From positions 496,001 to 560,000 of the forward strand of contig CAVSSX010000008.1 in assembly GCA_963730735.1 (NCBI GenBank): a stretch of 64,000 nt of DNA, given 5' to 3'. Shown here piece after piece: positions 57,051 through 64,000 of the stretch; position 1 is the stretch's first letter, and every line of letters starts with the position of its first letter. Made by a program: the position numbers and the translations under genes. A model generated the notes under the pieces. It was not told the DNA's origin and ran no database searches. It saw only the letters and a program-made list of their open reading frames with translations. The stretch is from CAVSSX01 sp963730735 (GTDB taxonomy: Bacteria; Actinomycetota; Acidimicrobiia; Acidimicrobiales; RAAP-2).

Positions 57051-57556
57051 TCTACGACCTGTAGGCGAGCAGCATCACTCGGCACTCTTGGACGCCCACG
57101 CCGCCCACCTGCGGGGCGAGGACTACACCTATCAGCAGATCGCCGATGAGATGGGCTGCTCCGTCTACCGTGGACGTACGGGTGAATCGTGCCTACGGAC
57201 GGATGGCGGGCCCGAACGCCCTGGCAGCCAAGAACCGGCAACTTCGCGAACTCCAGGACCTGCGGATGGCCGTCTACGCCGTCCTGGAGTCTCAGCATGT
57301 TGCGGTCAACGTACGGGGTGTCGTGACCATCGAGATCAACGGCCAAAAGGTCCCGCTTCCGGACTACCACCCTGTCCTCGAGGCCGTTGATCGGCTCCTC
57401 GACATCCAGGCCCAGGAAGCGAAGCTGATCGGTACCTACGCACCCTCAAGACGAAGCGTGGAGGTGCTCACAAAGGATGCGCTCACGCAGACCATGGAGC
57501 AGATGACCCGCGAGATGGAGCTGCTCGACGAGGAAACTTGGGGGCCCAGTCAGTGA
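57043..57556 (+). CDS. HTH protein, possibly terminase-small-subunit-like (one frameshift)
   Basis: About 170 residues from a GTG at 57043 with AAAGGGGCGAAC upstream. The start (LLDAHAAHLRGEDYTYQQIA then DEMGCSV) is a helix-turn-helix that continues, after an extra base near 57,167, as TVDVRVNRAYGRMAGPNALA. A helical C-terminal part follows (RELQDLRMAVYAVLESQHVA and KDALTQTMEQMTREMELLDE). Phage terminase small subunits have a similar plan, but no large subunit is present here, so a DNA-binding or regulatory role is equally possible. Confidence 0.5.
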
Positions 57557-57594
57557 CTCGCCCGTGCTGAGCCGCTAGGCAACGCCTTCCGGAC

Positions 57595-57606
57595 CTTTGA
57601 TCAAAG
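57595..57606. promoter_or_regulatory. Palindrome before the RelA/SpoT-domain gene
   Basis: CTTTGATCAAAG is a perfect 12-base palindrome, 56 bases before the preferred start of the RelA/SpoT-type gene and in the only gap ahead of it. It may be an operator. Confidence 0.5.
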
Positions 57607-57661
57607 TTGCGCCCCGCCTCCGAAGTGGATTCCCCACCCGGCTCCGGCGGCCCCTGATGTC

Positions 57662-58807
57662 GTGAGCATCACCGAGAGGGCTGTTGTAGCGTGCCCCGAC
57701 ATGGCCGATTGGGTGAAGCCCGAGTACAGCAAGGGAGCAGTGAAACGGGCTAGTCGGGCAATAGTACGCCCGACCGAGATCTCAGCGGCAGACCTTGCCG
57801 AGGCCCGTGTGGTCGTGAATAACTGGCGGCGGCACAGCTACCCGCTTCAGGTCATGAACATGCTGCTGCGTAGCCACGCCCACAAGGTCAGCAGAGAGGT
57901 AGACGTTGTCCGGAGGCTCAAGCGTCTGCATTCGATCGAGAACAAACTGAGAACCACCAATCTTGACTTGTTGCAGATGCAAGATCTCGGAGGTTGTCGT
58001 GCCGTGGCCAAGACCATTGACCAGGCGGAAGAGATCCTGCGAAATATCGAACGAAGTCGGACCGGGAACGAACTGTACGACCGGGACGACTACGTGGTCC
58101 ATCCGAAGCCTTCGGGCTATCGCAGCTTTCATTTGATGTACAAATACCGACCCAGTACTTCTACCCATGCTCCTTGGAATGGCATGAGAATCGAAGTTCA
58201 GGTCCGTAGCCTGATTCAGCACTGGTGGGCGACGGCAGTCGAGACGGTGGGTCTGTTCACCACTCAAAACCTCAAAGGCAGTCTCGGTGACGCTTATTGG
58301 TTGCGCTTCTTTGTGCTTATGAGCTCGGAGGCAGCACAGCTCGAGTCTCGGCCGTTAGTACCAGGAACGCCCACACGTCGCTCGGATCGCCGGCAGGAGC
58401 TGCGGGAACTCGTCTCGGAGCTCGGAGCGATCGAGAAACTGCAAGCCTATGGTTCGGCGCTCAATCAAATGGAGCAGTACACCCGAGAAGCATCCTCTTT
58501 CCTTTTGCTCTTAGACGTCCAGGAGCAGCAACTTACGATCTCAGGGTTTGCGAAAAACCAACTCAACATGGCGCAACAGGTATATGCGCAGGCGGAAGCC
58601 GAAAATGCTGATCGCAGCGGAGTAGATGTAGTTCTTGTAGAGGCTGACTCAATCGAGGCGTTGCGGCGGGCATATCCGAACTATTTCGCCGACACCACGA
58701 GCTTCGTGAGCATGGTGCGGGTGCTATCCGCTAAGCGCGGGGCGACGGCGAAGCCGTCGTCGCTGAGCTCTTCAGTCGCTGATCAGGTCGACCCGAGATA
58801 CATCTGA
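57662..58807 (+). CDS. RelA/SpoT-domain nucleotidyltransferase, possible toxic alarmone synthetase
   Basis: A 381-residue protein from a GTG at 57662 (an ATG at 57701 would give 368); neither start has a strong site. The synthetase core is recognisable: MQDLGGCRAVAKTID (around D108), DDYVVHPKPSGYRSFHLMYK (residues 142-161) and MRIEVQVRSLIQHWWATAVE (residues 175-194), corresponding to the G-loop/YRS-H region and EVQxR motif of ppGpp synthetases. No HD hydrolase domain is present. The C-terminal 180 residues are helical with a KNQLNMAQQVYAQAEAENAD segment. Base composition is visibly less GC-rich than that of its neighbours, so it looks like cargo. Stand-alone members in phages and islands include toxins that make (pp)pApp or pyrophosphorylate tRNA. 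Confidence 0.8.
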   Translation: MSITERAVVACPDMADWVKPEYSKGAVKRASRAIVRPTEISAADLAEARVVVNNWRRHSYPLQVMNMLLRSHAHKVSREVDVVRRLKRLHSIENKLRTTNLDLLQMQDLGGCRAVAKTIDQAEEILRNIERSRTGNELYDRDDYVVHPKPSGYRSFHLMYKYRPSTSTHAPWNGMRIEVQVRSLIQHWWATAVETVGLFTTQNLKGSLGDAYWLRFFVLMSSEAAQLESRPLVPGTPTRRSDRRQELRELVSELGAIEKLQAYGSALNQMEQYTREASSFLLLLDVQEQQLTISGFAKNQLNMAQQVYAQAEAENADRSGVDVVLVEADSIEALRRAYPNYFADTTSFVSMVRVLSAKRGATAKPSSLSSSVADQVDPRYI

Positions 58808-58992
58808 GGCTCGATCCGGAGAATCACGTCCGACGAGGGCTTCTGTCCAGGCTGCGATGTGTTGCGCGTGAAGAGAAAACGCTCGCCAACGAGTTGGTAC
58901 TCCTCAGCTTCGACCTCTTCGGCGGACCCGTCGGGTTTGCCGCTCAGAGCAGCCCTTGGTGATGAGGCGTGTGTGATTCTGAATTTGGCCAT
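58783..58992 (-). CDS. Small hypothetical protein convergent with the RelA/SpoT-type gene
   Basis: A 69-residue protein from an ATG at 58992, overlapping the 3' end of the convergent RelA/SpoT-type gene by 25 bases. The sequence MAKFRITHASSPRAALSGKP and VEAEEYQLVGERFLFTRNTS with a C-terminal DVILRIEPQMYLGST looks like a small beta-rich domain. I recognise no family. Its position next to a possible toxin invites testing as an antitoxin, although toxin-antitoxin pairs are usually codirectional. Confidence 0.5.
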   Translation of the reverse strand: MAKFRITHASSPRAALSGKPDGSAEEVEAEEYQLVGERFLFTRNTSQPGQKPSSDVILRIEPQMYLGST

Positions 58993-59045
58993 CCGCCCAG
59001 GGTAACGGGGAGATCCGGTACTCGCTCGGAACGAAGGAGCAGACT

Positions 59046-59060
59046 GATGCCAATGGCATC
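59046..59060. repeat. Element palindrome over a start codon
   Basis: GATGCCAATGGCATC, 14 of 15 bases as in the consensus. Its ATG at 59047 is the start codon of a 70-residue gene that has a GAAGGAG site just upstream. Confidence 0.75.
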
Positions 59061-59259
59061 ACCCAAGCCCCTGAGCCGAGCCGAAGTTGCCGACCTGATC
59101 GACTCCATTCGGTCGATGCTCGCCGAGGTCGATGCCGGTGACATCACCATGGCCCCTATGACTCGGCATCGGTGGGAAGGCACGCTGACCGGCCTCGAGA
59201 TCTCCCTCGGTCGTCAACCGAGCATCGTTCCAGAAGGATTCTTGGACGACCTATTGTAA
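59047..59259 (+). CDS. Small hypothetical element protein
   Basis: A 70-residue protein from the ATG at 59047, with GAAGGAGCAGACTG giving a good ribosome-binding site. The sequence MPMASPKPLSRAEVADLIDS and LAEVDAGDITMAPMTRHRWE then GTLTGLEISLGR is helical and resembles short unassigned phage proteins. Its start codon sits inside a copy of the element palindrome, and its stop lies in the left arm of an inverted repeat before the serine recombinase. Confidence 0.6.
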   Translation: MPMASPKPLSRAEVADLIDSIRSMLAEVDAGDITMAPMTRHRWEGTLTGLEISLGRQPSIVPEGFLDDLL

Positions 59260-59278
59260 CCGCAGGACCATGCGGTTA
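59257..59278. promoter_or_regulatory. Inverted repeat before the serine recombinase
   Basis: TAACCGCA-GGACCA-TGCGGTTA has perfect eight-base arms and ends ten bases before the recombinase start. No T-run follows on the plus strand, so a recombinase-binding site or operator is more likely than a terminator. Confidence 0.6.
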
Positions 59279-59288
59279 TAGTGGAACC

Positions 59289-59989
59289 ATGAAAGCGGTC
59301 GTCTACTGCCGAGTTTCCACCACGGAACAGGCGACCGACGGCCTCAGCCTCGATGCGCAGGAAGCCCGAGGTCGAGCGTGGGCTGATGCTCATGGCATCG
59401 ACTCGAGCGAGGTCGTGACTGATGCCGGTGTCAGCGGCACCAAGCCTCTCGGCGATCGTTCCGGCGGCAGCCGCATCGCCAGCCTCCTTGCGAGCCGCTC
59501 CCCGACGCCGATGTCGTTGTGGTGGCTCGACTCGACCGGCTTGGGCGTGACGCAGCCGAGACCCTGACGCTGCTGAAGCGCTTCAGGACCGGCAAGGTCG
59601 GCCTGGTGTCGCTCGCCGAGCACGTCGACCTCGCCACTCCCCACGGACGGGCCATGGCCGGCATCGGGGCCGTCTTCGCCGAGCTCGAGCGCTCCCTGAT
59701 TGCCCAGCGCACCTCTGAGGCCCTCGGAGAGCTCCGACGGCAGGGCCGAGCATGGAACCATGCCCCGTTCGGCTGGCGAGTCGAGGACGGCTTCCTGGTA
59801 GCCGATGCGGACGAGCAAGCGACCCTCGAGCGGGCCCGGGAGCTTCGGGCTACCGGCTACGGCGATGCGCGGATCGCCACCGTTCTGAGCGCAGAGCAGC
59901 GACCGACCAAGCGTGGCGGCTCCTGGGCGGCCATGAGTGTGAGCCGGTGCCTGGCTGTCGCTGAGAAGCTCGGCGAGGAGGCGCCATAG
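59289..59989 (+). CDS. Small serine recombinase (resolvase/invertase type), one frameshift
   Basis: About 233 residues from an ATG at 59289. The catalytic Ser is in MKAVVYCRVSTTEQATDGLS, and after an extra base near 59,500 the core continues with DADVVVVARLDRLGRDAAET and TPHGRAMAGIGAVFAELERS then LIAQRT, which carry the conserved Arg residues. The C-terminal part (ARELRATGYGDARIATVLSA) is a short helix-turn-helix. Length suits a resolvase or DNA invertase rather than a large phage integrase. Since a tyrosine integrase is also present, this enzyme may act on a different site, possibly the adjacent inverted repeat. Confidence 0.78.
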
Positions 59990-60020
59990 GCAGAGATCGC
60001 ACCCAGAAGTCGACGTGAAA

Positions 60021-60053
60021 GCCCCCCGCACCGGGAGCAACCGGCCGGGGGGC
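60021..60053 (+). terminator. Strong hairpin after the recombinase gene
   Basis: GCCCCCCG (60021-60028) pairs with CGGGGGGC (60046-60053) and an inner CCGG/CCGG pair closes a GAGCAA loop. There is no long T-run, as is usual for hairpin terminators in GC-rich actinobacteria. It lies 31 bases after the recombinase stop. Confidence 0.6.
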
Positions 60054-60083
60054 ACGGCCAACACCTAATCGAGAGGTATTGAC

Positions 60084-60122
60084 ATGACTGAAGTTACAGC
60101 TGCTCTGGAGTCGGCGCGATGA
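60084..60122 (+). CDS. 12-codon upstream open frame (possible leader peptide)
   Basis: ATG at 60084 after GAGAGGTATTGAC encodes MTEVTAALESAR and stops at a TGA that overlaps the ATG of the next gene (ATGA). Good ribosome-binding site and coupling make it a candidate leader peptide. No stalling motif is obvious. Confidence 0.4.
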   Translation: MTEVTAALESAR

Positions 60123-60376
60123 CCTACATTCCCACCGACCTCGACAATCAAGTGCACGAGCTGATGCAGCGGGTGAAGGCGTTCGACCCGGAGCTCTACG
60201 TTGCTCTGAGCAATGCCCACAGCCACCATCTCGCCGAGGTCGAGACCGCTGCGGTGGCTTGTCACGGCCGACTGATTCTCGCAGCGATCGAAGGTACAAC
60301 TTTCGCCGACGAGGACAGCGAGTCAATGCTGACCGAGAACGACAGCATCCTCGTGCAGCTGATCGACGGGAGGTAG
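60119..60376 (+). CDS. Hypothetical element protein
   Basis: An 85-residue protein whose ATG overlaps the stop of the 12-codon frame upstream. The sequence TYIPTDLDNQVHELMQRVKA and LYVALSNAHSHHLAEVETAA then VACHGRLILAAIEG is mainly helical with an acidic C-terminal region (FADEDSESMLTENDS). I recognise no family. It overlaps the 3' end of a convergent minus-strand gene. Confidence 0.55.
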   Translation: MTYIPTDLDNQVHELMQRVKAFDPELYVALSNAHSHHLAEVETAAVACHGRLILAAIEGTTFADEDSESMLTENDSILVQLIDGR

Positions 60377-61050
60377 CCGGCGCGTCGCTGCCTCACCTGG
60401 CGAGAGTTGCGACGGGGAGGGCTTCGGCCCTCCTTCGTCGCTTCCAAAGGTCAGTAGGTAGCGAACCAGATCGTCGTTTCGCTCAGACTGGCGAAGCCAG
60501 TCGCGTGTCAGACTTGCTGCACGCTGCTTCCCGGTCGGAGCAAAGGGGACTAGAACCCGAATAGGTCCCGGATGAGCTTGTTCATCGTGTTCGTCCGCGT
60601 CTTCGAGGATGCGCTCAAAAAGACCGTCGTCGCTTTCATTTACGTCGTCGATCGTGAGGAGCACAGCTTCCCCGAGAAACTCGGGTGGACTGTCCACCGA
60701 CACGCTCAGATGGTGCGAATAACCGGATGCCTGGGCTTTGGCATGGGGTTCCACGGCTGCGAAGGGTCGCATCCACATTCGAAGCCCCTCATCAGGACAA
60801 ATGGCCACCAACAGTACCCCTCGCGGCGGGGCGACTGGTCCAGGAACACCTGATTGAAATCCGCTCGACCAGTGTCGCCACGCCTTGCACTGACAACTCG
60901 AATAGGACGATGCCCTGGCACGTTGTCGACGCTACTTGAGTGGGCGACAACGAGTCGTCGGGTTTCGACGAGGTCGGCACCAGCGAAGGCCTTGACGGCA
61001 ACCCCTGATCGAGTGTCGATGCTACTGGCATCACCGGAAGAGGCTCCCAT
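60323..61050 (-). pseudogene. Hypothetical element protein (at least one frameshift)
   Basis: Minus-strand frame from about 61050 (MGASSGDASSIDTRSGVAVK, AFAGADLVETRRLVVAHSSS) continues, after a frame change near 60,815, into VLLVAICPDEGLRMWMRPFA and VDSPPEFLGEAVLLTIDDVN, ending near 60,323 (LERILEDADEHDE-type acidic helix and PGPIRVLVPFAP). Composition is protein-like but I recognise no family. A palindrome copy lies over its proposed start region. The 3' end overlaps the convergent gene. Confidence 0.4.
61018..61032. repeat. Element palindrome near a minus-strand start
   Basis: GATGCTACTGGCATC, 14 of 15 bases as in the consensus. It lies within the first codons of the minus-strand hypothetical gene. 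Confidence 0.7.
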
Positions 61051-61072
61051 GAGCCGGTGCCCTTCGCCGTTG

Positions 61073-61740
61073 TCAGGGGTCAGTAGGAATTTCGCTGTTC
61101 AGCGAATCCCCGTTGAAGCAGAACTGGTAATAGTGCCCGAACAGCTGCCCGGTCTCGTTGTAGTAAACGCACGAAGTCTTGATTTGCCCCGAGTTGAGAA
61201 CGCCCTCGGTCACGAACTCCTGGCGATCGGCGACTTTCCCAGCTGCGACTGGAGTGCCGCGTGGGAGATCCCAAGCTGGACAGCCGAGAACTGTGCCGCG
61301 TGATCGCATGCGACGCCTGCTCGGTGTCGAGGTTCTTGACTGCCTGTTGATGGCCACGGCGAAAAGCACGATGATCAGGATGATGATCACGGCAAGTCGC
61401 CCAGGACCCACGGCCACTTACGCCGCTTCTTCTTGACTGCAATGGGCGGCTGAACGTACGGAGCGGCGGCCGGGGCATCGTAGGGATCGGCGCCGACCGA
61501 TTCGCGAGGACTAGCAGCGGCACTGCCATAAGGAGTCGTGTCGGTCGGCGCAGCCATAACCACCGGAGCCGGCGGCGGTTCGACGGGAAGCGGCGGCGGC
61601 GCAGGCGGGATGAAACCCGGTGGGAATCCCTCACCCGGGATCCAGCCATAGCCGTCCCATCGGCTCCAGACTCCCGTTGCTGGGTCTGCACGCCAAGTCC
61701 AACCGGTAGCGTCCACGAAATCTGGAGTCGGCGTCGTCAC
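61073..61740 (-). CDS. Single-pass membrane protein with DUF2510-like N-terminus (frameshifted)
   Basis: From a GTG at 61740, overlapping the stop of a small upstream frame. The N-terminus GWTWRADPATGVWSRWDGYG then WIPG is a DUF2510-like Trp-rich module, followed by a Pro/Ala-rich linker and a basic KKKRRKWPWVLG segment. The frame then changes (near 61,405) and continues as a transmembrane helix (RLAVIIILIIVLFAVAIN) and an outside domain ending YYNETGQLFGHYYQFCFNGD. One or more further frame changes may lie between. The function is unknown. Confidence 0.5.
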
Positions 61741-61829
61741 TGTGGTCCCCCCGCCTGAGCCTTAGGTGATTCGGCAGGATAACGCCACTCCCAGCCGCCT
61801 GCTCGAATCCAGGTGCCATTGCCGCCCAT
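61737..61829 (-). CDS. 30-residue frame between Fic and the DUF2510-like gene
   Basis: ATG at 61829 opens MGGNGTWIRAGGWEWRYPAE and ends AGGPQ; its TGA overlaps the GTG of the downstream membrane protein. Codon use looks coding and the overlap suggests coupling, but there is no clear ribosome-binding site. The element palindrome lies ten bases upstream of its start. Confidence 0.3.
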   Translation of the reverse strand: MGGNGTWIRAGGWEWRYPAESPKAQAGGPQ

Positions 61830-61838
61830 TTCGAGAAT

Positions 61839-61853
61839 GATGTCAGTGGCATC
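61839..61853. repeat. Element palindrome downstream of the Fic gene
   Basis: On the minus strand GATGCCACTGACATC, 14 of 15 bases as in the consensus. It lies between the Fic stop and the next small minus-strand frame. Confidence 0.7.
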
Positions 61854-61870
61854 GCGATTCGTGTTTGCCG

Positions 61871-63043
61871 CTACTCCGGGTTGGCCATGGGTGGCATGAA
61901 AGCCAAGACCTTGTCTGCCCTCGCTCGGATCGCACTGCCCCGGCGGCCGATAAGACCTAGGGTCTCGAGACGGTTCAGATCTCGCGAGAGCGTCCTGGGG
62001 CCTGCCGTCGCATAGAGACGTGCAATCTTCGTGGTCAGCCCCGTGAGGTCGACCCGACGGATGTCTTCCCACATCGGCAGAGCGAGAACGAGATCCCGCT
62101 GACGGTCACTGGCCTTTGAGTTCGGCTCGTCGCGAAATACCTCATGCACGTAGTTGATCCAGGCGATCTGGACCTGCTGGTTCCGGACCATGTCGATGAC
62201 TTCTCGGATGCCATCCACGAAACCTTCGATGGCGTACACGAGAAACCCGAGGGTGTCGCGAGCTTCGCTAGCACGGGCCAGCTCTCGGTAGTAGCGGTCC
62301 CGAGTGAGGTTGTAGTGGTTGGACAGCAGGTGGGCTGCCGGCACAGGTACCAGGCCACAGTTTGCCAGGATCACGAACTCCACCAAGCGGGCGGTTCGGC
62401 CATTCCCATCACCGAAGGGGTGGATCCAAGCCAGGTAGAGGTGGGCATAGACGGCCTTCGCCAGCGTGAGTGCGAATTGGATTTCGGGATCGTCGTTCTG
62501 GAACGTTGGGCTTTCCAGCCAGTCCGCCAACCGCTGGAGGAGGTAGTCACAGTCCTCGGCCGGAGCTCCTCAATAGATACCCACCCCCACTGAATGGGTG
62601 CGGATCTCCCCGGGGACGACGTCTGGGTCATCGTTCGTGCCCTTCAGTACCTGCCGGTTGAAGTCGCAGATGAGGTCCTTCGTGATTCTGATGTTCTCGC
62701 CCCGCACCACTTTCGCCTGGATGCCGTCCAGCGCATCGAGAAGGTTGCGAACCTCCTGTTCCTGGTACTGCCGCGATGGGGGTGCCTTATAGGTGCCGTT
62801 CAGGATCCCCATGGCCTGATCCTCGGTCAGGGTGTTTCCCTCGATGGCGGTGGTGGCGAGAGCGCCCTTGACCAACGTCACCCGGTACAGATCGGCGGCG
62901 GTCTCCGGGCGCAGAGGGGTGCCGGCGAGGTGCTGACACTTCGACTTTGCTTCGCCGACGAGCATCCAATGGCGTGCCTGGACAGCATTGATGCGGGTCG
63001 CCTCGAACGTGATCCAGGGGTGGGTTTCCTCATATCTCCGCAT
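61871..63043 (-). pseudogene. Fic-family AMP-transferase interrupted by an in-frame TGA
   Basis: A 390-codon Fic protein from an ATG at 63043. The inhibitory helix motif TTAIEGN (residues 64-70) near the N-terminus marks a self-inhibited class-II Fic. The catalytic loop HPFGDGNGRTARLVEF (around residue 210) is complete. A C-terminal winged helix (LYATAGPRTLSRDLNRLETL) follows. Codon 158 is TGA (62570-62572), between SVGVGIY and GAPAEDCDYLLQRL, where relatives commonly have Arg, so a CGA to TGA change is likely. The frame is otherwise open before and after. Fic enzymes transfer AMP to protein hydroxyls. It is divergent from a small hypothetical gene. Confidence 0.8.
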
Positions 63044-63163
63044 ACGGCCACTCTACTATCTATGGTACAGTTTGTCCATCAAGTTGTCTGGCCATGTGAC
63101 CGAGCTTCTGTCCACGGGTTGGGCTGAGAAAGAAGTCACTGACCAGGAGAAAGGTGAGGAACG

Positions 63164-63589
63164 ATGAGCGAAGTAGACCGCCGTTGGGAGGGGCTGCTGT
63201 GGAGGGGGTTCGGGATACCCGACCTGATCCCGCCCGATAGGGCACGGGCAATTGTAGCGGAGCGGCTCGGCCTCGAGCTCGAGGGCAGCGAGATCCCGAC
63301 GTCGTTTCGGCCCGAGATTGCCACCAAGCTGACCGACACCTTCATCCGACTCGCCGGCGATGGTCAGCTGGATGACGTTTTCCTCCCGACCGACCTTCGA
63401 AGTGACCGGCGTGACCCCGAAGGGGTCAGACAGGATCTGGTCGAGGAGATCCGCTGGGAGAGCGGCTTGCACGCCACAAGCGTGACGATGGAACGCCTTC
63501 GAGCGGCGATCGAGCTGATCTTCGACACGGTCGGGGCTTACGTCTCTGCACACCCGTTCGAGGACCCGGCCGGCCGGCCGTTTCGCTGA
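63164..63589 (+). CDS. Hypothetical element protein
   Basis: A 141-residue protein from an ATG at 63164 after GGTGAGGAACG. It begins MSEVDRRWEGLLWRGFGIPD, continues with TSFRPEIATKLTDTFIRLAG and ends with a helical region (MERLRAAIELIFDTVGAYVS). No family is recognised. It shares a 120-base intergenic region with the divergent Fic gene, which would fit a regulator or antitoxin role, but that is only positional. Confidence 0.6.
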   Translation: MSEVDRRWEGLLWRGFGIPDLIPPDRARAIVAERLGLELEGSEIPTSFRPEIATKLTDTFIRLAGDGQLDDVFLPTDLRSDRRDPEGVRQDLVEEIRWESGLHATSVTMERLRAAIELIFDTVGAYVSAHPFEDPAGRPFR

Positions 63590-63734
63590 CCAGACAGGGT
63601 TGCCCTTCAGGCGACGATAGATGCTCGAGAGCCCGGGAGCCGATCACCGATCGTGGTGAATATGGCCATGTCGAGCGTCGGGATCCCCCCCCCGAAGTCA
63701 CTGACACAGCTGTGAGCGACAATGAAGGGCGATC

Positions 63735-64000
63735 ATGATGGCACCCACTAACCGGCGTCGTGCCCAAGGTGAAGGCACCGTCCGGCAGAGAGCCGATGGT
63801 CGCTGGGAAGGTCGCCTCCTGGTGGACGGTCTCGATGGTCGTCGTCGAACCAAGTACCTCTACGGTCCTACCCAAAGTGCGGTCATCGCCAAGCTCCGAA
63901 AGGCCCAGAGCCACGCCTCCGCTGGGATCGTGGTCGACGACCGAATCACCGTCAGTCAGTGGCTCGAGCGCTGGCTCACCGAGATTCTGCCTGGGAGAGT
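63735..64000 (+). CDS. int: Tyrosine-recombinase integrase, N-terminus only
   Basis: The frame starts at an ATG at 63735 (or 63738) after AAGGGCG and runs off the window. The first 88 residues form the AP2-like arm-binding domain of phage integrases (RRRAQGEGTVRQRADGRWEG, RLLVDGLDGRRRTKYLYGPT) and the start of the SAM-like core-binding domain (VSQWLERWLTEILPG). The catalytic domain lies outside. It points away from the tRNA fragment at 52,420 and toward the predicted far att site, as expected when the integrase sits next to the complete tRNA. Confidence 0.85.
   Translation, partial: MMAPTNRRRAQGEGTVRQRADGRWEGRLLVDGLDGRRRTKYLYGPTQSAVIAKLRKAQSHASAGIVVDDRITVSQWLERWLTEILPGR

Noticed and set aside
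62570..62572. Selenocysteine at the Fic TGA
   Set aside because: No selenoprotein family has Sec here, the likely ancestral codon is Arg, and no selenium machinery or downstream hairpin is apparent.
63644..63659. Short inverted repeat TCACC/GGTGA before the integrase
   Set aside because: Arms of five bases are expected by chance in GC-rich sequence, and no second copy was seen.
52594..64000. Complete prophage
   Set aside because: No portal, major capsid, protease, large terminase or lysis gene is visible; the right end is outside the window, so only the visible part can be judged.

Overview
The window comes from a very GC-rich actinobacterium. Frequent GTG starts, DUF2510, DUF3052, DUF4118 and DUF5990 proteins, an ImuA-like/ImuB/DnaE2 mutasome behind an actinobacterial-type LexA box, and a cell-wall protein built from 42-residue GYWLVA..GGIFSFGDA repeats all point that way. 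The repeat type suggests Acidimicrobiia or a close relative, which is an inference. There are no rRNA genes and no complete tRNA.

Bases 1 to about 43,530 look like chromosomal backbone. They hold metabolic and housekeeping genes in short operons: a TetR regulator and AHSA1 protein, a methyltransferase, a CapA-like phosphatase, a FUSC transporter, an L,D-transpeptidase repeat protein, a CoA-transferase/thioesterase pair, three amidohydrolases, a broken APC permease followed by an OB-fold protein, and a hydroxyacid dehydrogenase. Then come the SOS mutasome (19.4-24.9 kb), a patatin, catalase with a PerR-like box and a downstream Fur-family gene, a DksA-like protein, a diguanylate cyclase, a YtrA-type GntR regulator with an ABC transporter, a phytanoyl-CoA dioxygenase-like enzyme, an SDR, an aldo/keto reductase, and a MarR/VOC divergent pair.

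Bases 43.5-52.0 kb form a visibly less GC-rich island. It contains an FtsX-type permease remnant and a two-gene restriction-modification-like module: an Eco57I-class N6-adenine methylase overlapping a PLD-SNF2 helicase. Both reading frames are broken many times.

At 52,420 a minus-strand tRNA 3' fragment (T arm plus acceptor) marks an attachment junction. From there to beyond the right edge runs an integrated element. It carries an Xis-like protein, a replication-type HTH protein, a 2OG-Fe(II) oxygenase, a structural-like protein, many small genes, a RelA/SpoT-domain protein, a serine recombinase, a Fic protein interrupted by an in-frame TGA, and a tyrosine integrase running off the end toward the expected second att site. 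No portal, capsid or large terminase gene is seen.

The most distinctive feature is a 15-bp palindrome family (GATGCCA-C-TGGCATC) that I find only inside this element, nearly always at gene boundaries or over start codons. It resembles a dispersed repressor site or start-associated sequence system. A second general feature is that many otherwise well-preserved genes are broken by single extra bases, most likely a sequence-quality problem.
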